Source: Verrucomicrobiota bacterium
GTDB lineage: Bacteria > Verrucomicrobiota > Verrucomicrobiia > Limisphaerales > UBA9464
Reading direction: 5' to 3'
DNA length: 6,810 nucleotides
NCBI GenBank assembly: GCA_017302195.1
Contig: JAFLEG010000243.1
Span: 1-6,810 of the forward strand
The number at the start of each line of letters is the position of its first letter. Position 1 is the first letter of the stretch. The notes below the pieces were generated by a model. It did no database searches. It saw nothing but the letters and a program-made list of their open reading frames with translations, and was not told where the DNA came from. A program made the position numbers and the translations under genes. Positions 1 through 5,374 of this stretch are shown piece after piece.

Positions 1-819
1 CGCATCGCGCGGTCGAACAACGGCGCGCGTCCCCTGTCGTTCCACGCGGGCGGGCCCATCGTGCAACCGGGTGCGAGGAGCCCCACGGATCCGGCGGGCC
101 TTCACTCGCTTCAGATCTGGACTCCGGACCGCGGATGGACCCCGGCCTCCGTCGCGGAGGTGATCGCCTTGGGCCAGCCCGGGATCGCCGACCTGGCACC
201 CGTCACCTCGCTGGCTGCGGGAGCGGTCCCGGGCGACACGCGGATTTTCCTCACCCCGCAGGTTGAGCTCGGCGTGACGGGACGCTTCTTCGAGGCCGGG
301 GATCTCGTCGTGCTGAATCCGGGGGGATCCGGTCAGGAGTTCGCCGTCCTCGCGTCGGTTAATCCTGTGGTCCTTTCAAGTCCGCTCGTCTTCAGCCACG
401 AATCCAGCGAGGCGGTGGCCCTGGTGGAGACCGGCGCCCGGGACGGCGACGGTGACGGGCTGTCCGATCGCCAGGAGCAGGGACTGGGCACCGACCCCGG
501 CCGGGCGGACAGCGACGGGGACGGCGTCACCGACGGCGCCGAGGTCGCCGCTGGTTCGGATCCGGCGGACCGCGATTCCCATCTGCGCATTCTCGCGGCG
601 GAACCGGCGCCGGAGCTCGACGGGCGTTCGATGCGCATCACCTGGACCAGCTCCCCGGGAAAGCTCTACCTGCTGGAGGTGGCCTTCGGCATGGACGCAG
701 AACGGTGGCACGCCGTCGGGCTGGCGGAGGGGCTGGCGGTCGGATCCACCACCTCGGCCCTGGATGAACTGCCGGCGGCGGATCTCACCCGATTCTACCG
801 GGTCCGGCTGGTGCCGTGA
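1..819 (+). CDS. C-terminal part of a large secreted TSP3-repeat protein (5' end outside window)
   Basis: The frame is open from base 1 without a stop, so the GTG at 61 is only an internal valine codon and the gene starts upstream; 272 codons are visible. Codons 66-142 form a beta-rich module with the pattern 'AGAVPGDTRIFL...GRFFEAGDLVVLNPG...VVLSSPLVFSHESSEAV', a known kind of repeat in bacterial surface proteins. Codons 148-193 are acidic thrombospondin type 3 repeats (DGDGDGLSD, DSDGDGVTDGAE) that would bind calcium. Codons 195-272 form a C-terminal beta domain with 'ITWTSSPGKLYLLEV' and the final 'FYRVRLVP', an ending I associate with exported proteins of Verrucomicrobiota. No membrane anchor is seen at the end. 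The first 65 codons are not recognised. Likely role (inference): a structural or adhesive extracellular protein; any catalytic domain would lie upstream of the window. Confidence 0.85.
   Translation, partial: RIARSNNGARPLSFHAGGPIVQPGARSPTDPAGLHSLQIWTPDRGWTPASVAEVIALGQPGIADLAPVTSLAAGAVPGDTRIFLTPQVELGVTGRFFEAGDLVVLNPGGSGQEFAVLASVNPVVLSSPLVFSHESSEAVALVETGARDGDGDGLSDRQEQGLGTDPGRADSDGDGVTDGAEVAAGSDPADRDSHLRILAAEPAPELDGRSMRITWTSSPGKLYLLEVAFGMDAERWHAVGLAEGLAVGSTTSALDELPAADLTRFYRVRLVP
442..579 (+). repeat. Thrombospondin type 3 calcium-binding repeats
   Basis: This stretch codes for two Asp/Gly-rich loops, DGDGDGLSD and DSDGDGVTDGAE, separated by a short segment with 'GTDPGRAD' and followed by 'GSDPADRDS'. 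The alternating D-x-D-G-D-G pattern with following L/V-(S/T)-D is the classic TSP3 calcium site. In secreted bacterial proteins such segments usually act as stiff linkers between a functional domain and a C-terminal export or anchoring domain. Confidence 0.85.
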
Positions 820-938
820 CCTTCGGAGACTGCGCTTTCTCCCGGGGCACTGAGCATCTCCAGAGGAGTGCGTCTCCACTTTCGACAAGGCTAACCTCCT
901 GGGGTGCGGGGCTCTGGTCACCATCAGATACCTCCTGA
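820..938. other. Convergent intergenic spacer
   Basis: This 119-base gap lies between the ends of two converging genes. I see no gene here and no hairpin followed by a T run, so no clear terminator. A minus-strand frame opened by a one-base slip in the adjacent 8-G tract (955-962) runs through it down to 785, but its translation resembles no known domain. Confidence 0.5.
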
Positions 939-1676
939 TCACGCGTATGGCCCCGGGGGGGGAGAATCATGCCCTGTCGCATAGGCCTTGCCGACGTCCT
1001 CGTGGAGCGACCGCACCGACAACAGCGATCCGATGCGCGAGGGCAGCAGCTCCAGGAGATTCATCAGCGCCTGCGGGTCGGAGATGTTCATCAGGTCCCG
1101 CGAATCCTCCAGGGCGATCCTCTCCAGGCGCAGCCGGCTCCAGCGCAGGGCCTGCCCTTCCGCCCCACCCAGCAGCGGTTCGGGAAATCCGCCCAGCCGA
1201 AGCAGATCTTCCCAGGGGAACCGCGGATCACCACCCGGCTGCCATGCATCCGGAGCCGGGGGATGTGCCCCCTCTCCGGTGGTGAACCCATGCAGGCGAT
1301 ACGGCAGGTACCGACCCAGCAGACTGTCGGCCCCCCGTCGCGCAAGATCGAGACGCGCGCTCCCTGTGACAATCAGGGGCACCGGCGAGGGCGCCGCGTC
1401 GTAGAGCCCCTTGAGCTTTGACTTCCAGCGGCGGTCCTTGTGGATCTCGTCGAGGACCACCGGCCCGGGGCCACGGCCCTCGATGGGGCCTGCCGCCGAC
1501 CGGATCCATGCCCGGCGAAATGTTTCGTCGTCGAAAACGTAGTAGTTGCCGGGCGTCTCCAGGACGGATTTTGCCAGGGTCGTCTTGCCCACCTGCCTCG
1601 GGCCCGAGACAAACGCAGTTTTCCCCCGCGCCAGGGCGTCCTCCCGAAGCGTCCCTGCCAGATACCGGGGTTCCAT
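939..1676 (-). CDS. AAA+ ATPase of the DUF4143-associated family, C-terminally truncated
   Basis: Predicted cytoplasmic P-loop ATPase of 245 residues from the ATG at 1676-1674. That start is chosen because 'MEPRYLAGTLRED' matches the usual beginning of this family; a longer frame back to 1748 would translate palindromic DNA and is unlikely. Visible motifs are Walker A GPRQVGKTT (25-33), Walker B VVLDEIHK (73-80), the sensor segment VTGSAR (103-108), LGGFPEPL (161-168) and the basic/acidic segment RLERIALEDSRDL (183-195). The last family-like stretch is LLELLPSRIGSLLSVRSLHEDV (207-228). After about residue 232 it runs into an unrelated 13-residue tail and stops. Relatives are usually about 380-400 residues and carry a nuclease-like C-terminal half of DUF4143, which is absent here. 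The other two frames do not restore it, so this is probably a decaying pseudogene, although an ATPase-only protein cannot be excluded. The biological role of the family is poorly defined. Confidence 0.8.
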   Translation of the reverse strand: MEPRYLAGTLREDALARGKTAFVSGPRQVGKTTLAKSVLETPGNYYVFDDETFRRAWIRSAAGPIEGRGPGPVVLDEIHKDRRWKSKLKGLYDAAPSPVPLIVTGSARLDLARRGADSLLGRYLPYRLHGFTTGEGAHPPAPDAWQPGGDPRFPWEDLLRLGGFPEPLLGGAEGQALRWSRLRLERIALEDSRDLMNISDPQALMNLLELLPSRIGSLLSVRSLHEDVGKAYATGHDSPPPGPYA

Positions 1677-1681
1677 GCTCC

Positions 1682-1711
1682 GGAAAGTTATCAGCCGACT
1701 GATAACTTTCC
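1682..1711. promoter_or_regulatory. Perfect 13-bp inverted repeat just upstream of the DUF4143-type ATPase
   Basis: Arms GGAAAGTTATCAG (1682-1694) and CTGATAACTTTCC (1699-1711) are perfectly complementary around a 4-base centre, CCGA. The inner edge lies five bases from the ATPase start codon at 1676. It could be a dimeric operator (TTATC/GATAA half sites) or, in RNA, a hairpin that hides the start. No T run follows on either strand, so it is not a classic terminator. That it is a perfect palindrome is seen directly; its function is inference. Confidence 0.75.
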
Positions 1712-1945
1712 CCGGAAAACTATCGTTTGACCGATAACCTTCCAGCAAGAGGACGCCATTTCGGAGGGGACGATGTCGCCTGCGGTCCCACGGACTTCGG
1801 ACGAACTCCCGACCGTCAATCCGAGATCCGAAACCAATGGGGCTGCCACCGCCGCAGCCGGGGCCACCGAGGATCGGGGTCCGACCGGAGATCCATGTTG
1901 TTGGAGGAGCTGATCCAGGCGAAACGCGTCATGCGAAGTGAACAT
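1691..1945 (-). CDS. Possible small protein of 84 residues upstream of the truncated ATPase
   Basis: An ATG at 1945-1943 is preceded by GGAGGTGA (1956-1949), a full-strength Shine-Dalgarno sequence with six bases between GGAGG and the start. It is the best-looking ribosome binding site in the window. The protein begins MFTSHDAFRLDQLLQQHG, continues through a low-complexity Ala/Ser/Val middle and ends in residues encoded by the two palindromes; its stop lies inside the first palindrome, 14 bases before the ATPase ATG. No domain is recognised. About 63% of its codons end in G or C by my count, low for this window. It may be a small partner gene, the start of a gene whose body was lost, or chance. 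Confidence 0.3.
   Translation of the reverse strand: MFTSHDAFRLDQLLQQHGSPVGPRSSVAPAAAVAAPLVSDLGLTVGSSSEVRGTAGDIVPSEMASSCWKVIGQTIVFRGKLSVG
1714..1743. promoter_or_regulatory. Second, imperfect copy of the same palindrome
   Basis: Arms GGAAAACTATCG (1714-1725) and CGATAACCTTCC (1732-1743) pair at 9 of 12 positions around a 6-base centre. Aligned without gaps to the first palindrome it matches at 22 of 30 positions, with the outer GGAAA/TTCC and the TATC/GATAAC cores kept. The centres (1696.5 and 1728.5) are 32 bp apart, about three helical turns, so two bound dimers would sit on the same face of the DNA. Confidence 0.65.
1773..1913 (+). CDS. Possible 46-residue small ORF, antisense to the previous one
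   Basis: The ATG at 1773 follows GGAGG (1763-1767) at a spacing of five bases, which is near ideal. The peptide begins MSPAVPRTSDELP, has an Ala/Thr-rich middle and ends GDPCCWRS. It has no signal peptide or membrane segment and I recognise no family. It lies fully antisense to the 84-residue frame, so at most one of the two is likely to be a conventional gene. It could also be a leader peptide for transcripts running toward the gene at 2255, about 340 bases downstream. Confidence 0.18.
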   Translation: MSPAVPRTSDELPTVNPRSETNGAATAAAGATEDRGPTGDPCCWRS

Positions 1946-2034
1946 GAATCACCTCCGCACGGCCATCAATGGGAGCCTCTGATGGAGGGAGGAGCGTTGG
2001 GTTCAAGCGCCCCGGTCCCGCGCATCCTCCGATG

Positions 2035-2055
2035 CCGCGAAGCGCTGCTTCGCGG
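2035..2055. repeat. Perfect 9-bp-arm hairpin
   Basis: CCGCGAAGC (2035-2043), a 3-base loop and GCTTCGCGG (2047-2055) form a perfect GC-rich stem. No T run follows on either strand, so it is not a standard intrinsic terminator. It could be a REP-like element or part of a structured 5' leader. Confidence 0.55.
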
Positions 2056-2117
2056 AGTCACGCATCAGGCCGGTCAGCGTGATTACCCCCCAAGCATCGT
2101 TCCAAGCGTATCGAAAG

Positions 2118-2139
2118 CAACCGAAGGTGGTCTCGGTTG
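2118..2139. repeat. 7-bp-arm inverted repeat in the leader
   Basis: CAACCGA (2118-2124) and TCGGTTG (2133-2139) are perfectly complementary around an 8-base loop containing AGGTGGT. It lies about 115 bases before the chosen start of the secreted protein. It may be a leader stem-loop or operator, but an inverted repeat this short can also occur by chance. Confidence 0.3.
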
Positions 2140-2254
2140 GACTCTATCGGAAGGATCTCTGACTGCGGTTGGCGACGGAGTGAATGAGCAGAATTCTCCC
2201 CGGTGCATGTCCGGCGGCTTGACGTCGCGGCGGCCAGCGGGCAAGTGGCTGGCG

Positions 2255-4714
2255 ATGCTGAATCTGAAATTCCTTCCCCTGCTGGCCGCGGCCCTTGGTT
2301 TCCTGGGCGCCGGCGTCTCGTCCCTCCAGGCACAGACGGTGGTGGATGCTTTTGAGTACCCGACTGCCGAGGATGCTTCGGCGGTCTGGACCGCCAGTGG
2401 CGGCGCGCTGATCGGGGTGACCGAGGCAGTTTCCTCCGACTCCGGGGGCACCCGCGCCCTGCGCGTGGAGTTTTCGTTTCCCTCCACCGCATTCGCCACC
2501 GAGACCCTCACCGGCCCGGTCCTCGAAACGCCGGTGGCCATCCGGCCGGACCAGTACCTCACCTTCCGCGTGCTCGGCGATCCCGCATTCCGGTCCGCGG
2601 ACTTCAAGCACCTGTACCTGTACGCTTACGATGTGGACGGGAACTTTGGACGCTGGGGCGCTCCGGTCCCGGTATCCGACCGCTGGCAGGTGGCCAATTA
2701 CCTGGCGTCCACCATGGAGAAACCATGGAATTCCCCGGCACTACCCGACCTGAACCAGATCGTCCGCTTCGCCTTCTTCCAGTACGGCAGCGAACTGGCG
2801 ATTCCCGCCTATGCCGCGGCAATCAGCCTGGATGACCTCGCGGTGCGGGACACCCCCCTGGTGCCCCCCGCCACGCCGGTGGAGCAGGTGGTGGACGCCT
2901 TTGAGTACGCGGACACCGCCGCGCTGTCCGCGGCCTGGGTTCCCAGCGCCAACGCCACGCTGGATCTCTCAACGGCCATCGCGCCGGCCGCTCCCGGCGC
3001 CAAGGCGCTGAAGGTCCGGTTCGAGTTTCCGTCCGTCGCCTTCACCACCGAACTGGTCACGGGTCCGGACCTGCCGGCGCCGATCGCCATCGCCTTCGAC
3101 CAGTATCTGAGCTTCCGGATCAAGGGAGACCCGGCATTCGCCGCCGCGGACTTCCGCAATCTGTACCTCTACGCCTACGACGGCGCCGGGAACTTCGGGC
3201 GCTGGGGCGCCCCGGTGCCCACCGGCGGGGACTGGCAGATCTTCAACTTCCGCGCCTCCACCATCGAGCAACCCTGGAACTCCACCGCGCTGCCCAATCT
3301 GGGGAACATCGTGCGCTTCGCATTCGTCCAGTACGGCTCCGAGGCCGCCATCGCGGCCTACTCAGCGACCATCGAGGTGGACGAGCTGGCCGTGCGGAAT
3401 ACCCCGCTGACGGACCCGGCCCCGCCACAGGAGCAACTGGTCGAGGGGTTTGAATACGCGGACGACGAGACGCTGGCCGCTTCCTGGGGTGCGAGCCCGC
3501 GGACCCTGGCTTCCCTGAGCGACGATGTGTCGCCGCGTTCGACCGGACTCAAGTCCATGAAGCTGGAGTTCAATTTCGCCAGTGCGGAATGGGTGACGGA
3601 ATCGGTGTCCGGGCCGCTCCTGGAAACCCGGGTCTCCATCGGCGCCGCGCAGTATGTGACGTTCCGGGTGAAAGGGGATCCGGCGTTCGCCGCGTCCGAC
3701 TTCCACAACCTCTACCTCTACGTGTACGACGCCGAGGGCCACTTCGGACGCTGGGGTGCCGAGGTGCCGGAGACCGCCGAATGGAAGGTGCTCAACTTTC
3801 CCGCCTCGGCAATCGAGCAGCCGTGGAACTCCGCGGCGCTTCCCGACCTGAACCAGATCGTCCGCTTCGCCTTCTTCCAGTACGGCAGCCAGGCGGCGCT
3901 TGCCGAGTACTCGGCGACCGTCCTGCTCGACGAGGTGATGATCCGCAACACGGCGTTGACCGAGTTCCCGCTGCCCTCGGCGCCGCGGGTGCTCATTGAC
4001 GACTTCGAAGGCTATGCCGACTCCGCCGCGCTCAACGGATTCTACTCGGCGGTCACCAGTCCGGTGGCCACCACCACCGCGGCCACCCTGGCTGGCGCCG
4101 CCCCCCAGGGAACGGGGGCACTCCAGCTCGACATCGCCTTCGCGGCAGGCCAGTACCCCTGGGGCAGCGTGCGCTCCGCCGTGGTCGCCCCGTTCTCCTT
4201 TCCCTCCAATGCGGTGGCCTCATTCCGCTTCAAGGGCGATCCCGCCCTCGCGGCTGCGGCGGATGCGGGCACCTCCGTGTGGCTCTCGTTCTTTGACGCC
4301 AACGGGCGGGCCATTCATTGGGTAACGTCCGGAGGGGTGGTGACCTCGGGCGAATGGACCACGGTGCAGTCCGGACTCAATGGCTTCGGAGACACCTCGA
4401 CCGTGGACATCGGAAACCTGGTTCAATGGCGGCTGCTGGTGCAGGGATGGCAGGGCACCGCCGAATCCGGGGGCCTCAGCGGCACATTCCTGATGGACGA
4501 CGTGCGCCTTGCGGTGCCATCGCTCCAGGTCTCCGGAACACCGCCCGCGGGCATGACCGGCGCCACGCTCACCGGCATCACCGTGGATGAGGCGGGCCGC
4601 ACGGTCTCCGCGGACATTCCCGCCGACAGCACCCAGGGATTCCTCACCATCACTCCGGCGCAGAACATTCAGAGCGTGGCCGTGGAGGCCGGACGCCTGG
4701 TGGTCCGCTGGTGA
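2255..4714 (+). CDS. Secreted multidomain protein with four tandem beta-sandwich-like repeats
   Basis: 819 residues from the ATG at 2255. The start is chosen because it gives a clean Sec signal peptide: MLNLKF, a hydrophobic run LPLLAAALGFLGAGVSSL, and probable cleavage after 'LQA' at residue 26. An in-frame ATG at 2207 would add 16 residues including two Arg and cannot be excluded; neither has a clear ribosome binding site. Residues 29-211, 212-394 and 395-578 are three close repeats (183, 183, 184 residues), each opening with (V/L)V-(D/E)-x-FEY and containing GDPAF..(A/S)DF..LYLY.YD..G.FGRWGA.VP, PWNS.ALP.L..IVRFAF.QYGS and a final LDELAVRNT-like strand, joined by Pro-rich linkers. Residues 579-756 are a divergent fourth copy (VLIDDFEGYADSAAL, FRFKGDPALAA, LMDDVRL). 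Residues 757-819 form a small tail ending LVVRW. The pattern resembles galactose-binding/carbohydrate-binding jelly-roll modules; no catalytic domain or cell anchor is seen. Likely role (inference): extracellular glycan or surface binding. Confidence 0.88.
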   Translation: MLNLKFLPLLAAALGFLGAGVSSLQAQTVVDAFEYPTAEDASAVWTASGGALIGVTEAVSSDSGGTRALRVEFSFPSTAFATETLTGPVLETPVAIRPDQYLTFRVLGDPAFRSADFKHLYLYAYDVDGNFGRWGAPVPVSDRWQVANYLASTMEKPWNSPALPDLNQIVRFAFFQYGSELAIPAYAAAISLDDLAVRDTPLVPPATPVEQVVDAFEYADTAALSAAWVPSANATLDLSTAIAPAAPGAKALKVRFEFPSVAFTTELVTGPDLPAPIAIAFDQYLSFRIKGDPAFAAADFRNLYLYAYDGAGNFGRWGAPVPTGGDWQIFNFRASTIEQPWNSTALPNLGNIVRFAFVQYGSEAAIAAYSATIEVDELAVRNTPLTDPAPPQEQLVEGFEYADDETLAASWGASPRTLASLSDDVSPRSTGLKSMKLEFNFASAEWVTESVSGPLLETRVSIGAAQYVTFRVKGDPAFAASDFHNLYLYVYDAEGHFGRWGAEVPETAEWKVLNFPASAIEQPWNSAALPDLNQIVRFAFFQYGSQAALAEYSATVLLDEVMIRNTALTEFPLPSAPRVLIDDFEGYADSAALNGFYSAVTSPVATTTAATLAGAAPQGTGALQLDIAFAAGQYPWGSVRSAVVAPFSFPSNAVASFRFKGDPALAAAADAGTSVWLSFFDANGRAIHWVTSGGVVTSGEWTTVQSGLNGFGDTSTVDIGNLVQWRLLVQGWQGTAESGGLSGTFLMDDVRLAVPSLQVSGTPPAGMTGATLTGITVDEAGRTVSADIPADSTQGFLTITPAQNIQSVAVEAGRLVVRW
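2339..2887 (+). repeat. Domain repeat 1 (183 codons)
   Basis: First unit of the secreted protein, residues 29-211, from VVDAFEYPTAED to the linker LVPPATPVEQ. In the 32-residue core beginning GDPAF it matches repeat 2 at 26 positions. It carries the exact 48-base stretch shared with repeat 3. Confidence 0.85.
2888..3436 (+). repeat. Domain repeat 2 (183 codons)
   Basis: Second unit, residues 212-394, from VVDAFEYADTAAL to the linker LTDPAPPQEQ. It is exactly the length of repeat 1. Its 'LPNLGNIVRFAFVQYGS' segment differs from the shared version in repeats 1 and 3. Confidence 0.85.
3437..3988 (+). repeat. Domain repeat 3 (184 codons)
   Basis: Third unit, residues 395-578, from LVEGFEYADDETL to the linker LTEFPLPSAPR. 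It keeps the same GDPAF, FGRWGA and PWNS landmarks, and shares with repeat 1 an uninterrupted 48-base identity at 3842-3889. Confidence 0.85.
3989..4522 (+). repeat. Divergent fourth domain copy (about 178 codons)
   Basis: Residues 579-756 keep the opening (VLIDDFEGYADSAAL), the FRFKGDPA core, a late IGNLVQWRLLVQGW strand in the place of IVRFAF.QYGS, and the closing LMDDVRL strand. They lack the LYLY.YD and PWNS motifs, so this is an older relative with possibly different ligand contacts. Confidence 0.7.
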
Positions 4715-4813
4715 CGGGGTGCGACTTGGCCCCTCCGGGATGACCAACCGCGCCCACCATTGAAGGTAGGCGGGTAGATCCTGCCGTTCGCAGAGGCGCC
4801 CGCTTCCACTTGT
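4715..4813. other. Convergent intergenic spacer, no clear terminator
   Basis: This 99-base gap separates the converging secreted-protein gene and the TOPRIM-like gene. The only structure I see is a weak 6-bp stem, GGCGGG (4769-4774) with CCTGCC (4780-4785), containing one G-T pair and followed by no T run. Termination here is therefore unproven. Confidence 0.4.
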
Positions 4814-5374
4814 TCAAGCCGCTCCCAAATGACGGCGCAGTCGCTGTTCGAGATCCTGCAACTCCGGACAACAGCTCAGCAGACCACGGTATTGGCCAAG
4901 TGTCTCCTGCATCAACTTTGCCCGCCCCTGATCCGGCAAACGCGGGTTGCCGTAGGCATTGATGAATGGAGCAAAGACCTCCTCTTTGAGCCGTGAATGC
5001 TGCCGCACTTCCGACCACGGAACTCCAAGCCGCTGCCGGTGACCGGCCAGAAGCCACGCTTCAACCTCCGGTTGGGCAGCACAGCCGAATAGCGCGATGC
5101 CCATCTGACGCATTTCGCCCTCCAACTGGGACATTTCTCCCGCTTCATCCGCGTCGGGAAAAAACAACCAGAGTGGCACATGCCGATAACGGTCAGGCAA
5201 CTCGGTTCGGATGGCTCGACGGGCCTGCTCAATGCCACCGAGCTTCGGATCGGTCAGCACCTTGACTCTGGCCTGCTGCTTTCCAATCTCTGCCAGCATC
5301 CGCTCCGCGAGCGGCTGAAGAATCGCGCCATTGTAGGTGGGATCCTCCGGAATCACGAGCACCTTGAGGCTCAT
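4814..5374 (-). CDS. Small TOPRIM-like (DUF4276-like) protein, partner of the upstream ATPase
   Basis: 186 residues from the ATG at 5374-5372, chosen because the protein then starts MSLKVLVIPEDPTYNG and the ATG overlaps the ATPase stop as ATGA. A longer frame back to 5539 overlaps the ATPase gene and is a shadow. The layout fits a TOPRIM fold: strand 1 with a conserved acid (VLVIPED, E10/D11), a later hydrophobic strand ending in D-x-D (LWLFFPDADE, D74 and D76), then PEVEAWLLAG (102-111), a hallmark I associate with DUF4276-type proteins that pair with AAA ATPases. TOPRIM domains use the Glu and the D-x-D to hold metal ions for DNA cleavage or phosphotransfer. The C-terminal half has KEEVFAPFINAYGNPRLP and a helical Leu/Arg-rich end. 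The family name is from memory. The pairing with an ATPase suggests a nuclease effector controlled by ATP hydrolysis; nuclease activity is inference. Confidence 0.75.
   Translation of the reverse strand: MSLKVLVIPEDPTYNGAILQPLAERMLAEIGKQQARVKVLTDPKLGGIEQARRAIRTELPDRYRHVPLWLFFPDADEAGEMSQLEGEMRQMGIALFGCAAQPEVEAWLLAGHRQRLGVPWSEVRQHSRLKEEVFAPFINAYGNPRLPDQGRAKLMQETLGQYRGLLSCCPELQDLEQRLRRHLGAA
5371..5374 (-). promoter_or_regulatory. ATGA stop/start overlap (translational coupling)
   Basis: On the minus strand the ATG of the TOPRIM-like gene (5374-5372) overlaps the TGA of the ATPase gene (5373-5371). The preceding bases have only a weak purine-rich site (GGATGGA), so the second gene is probably translated by ribosomes finishing the first. 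That would fix the ratio of the two products, as expected for a complex. Confidence 0.85.

Larger units (their letters stand above)
1749..2254 (+). other. Leader/divergent region upstream of the 819-residue secreted protein
   Basis: Beyond the two small ORFs this region has no convincing gene. The frame of the downstream protein happens to stay open from 1727, but its translation here is low complexity, Arg/Gly/Ser-rich and unlike the gene body. I see no good -35/-10 pair on either strand. A GGAGGGAGGA element (1984-1993) precedes an in-frame TTG at 1997, a possible but unlikely early start. Two hairpins, at 2035-2055 and 2118-2139, suggest a structured leader RNA. Confidence 0.5.

Noticed and set aside
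376..942. 188-residue minus-strand frame opposite the TSP3 protein
   Set aside because: Arg/Gly-rich shadow of the plus-strand coding sequence with no recognisable motif.
1944..1982. 12-residue plus-strand ORF (MNHLRTAINGSL) as a leader peptide
   Set aside because: No good ribosome binding site precedes it and nothing attenuator-like follows.
2035..2055. Terminator hairpin in the leader
   Set aside because: The stem is perfect but no T run follows in either direction.
1727..2254. Start of the secreted repeat protein at 1727 (995 residues)
   Set aside because: The added 176 residues overlap the palindromes, are low complexity, and would bury a clear signal peptide in the middle of the protein.
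2339..4522. CRISPR-like or mobile-element explanation for the repeats
   Set aside because: The repeats are in frame, about 549 bases long and keep protein motifs; they are protein domains, not spacers or insertion-sequence ends.
4769..4785. Intrinsic terminator between the convergent genes
   Set aside because: The stem is only six pairs with a wobble and no T run follows on either strand.
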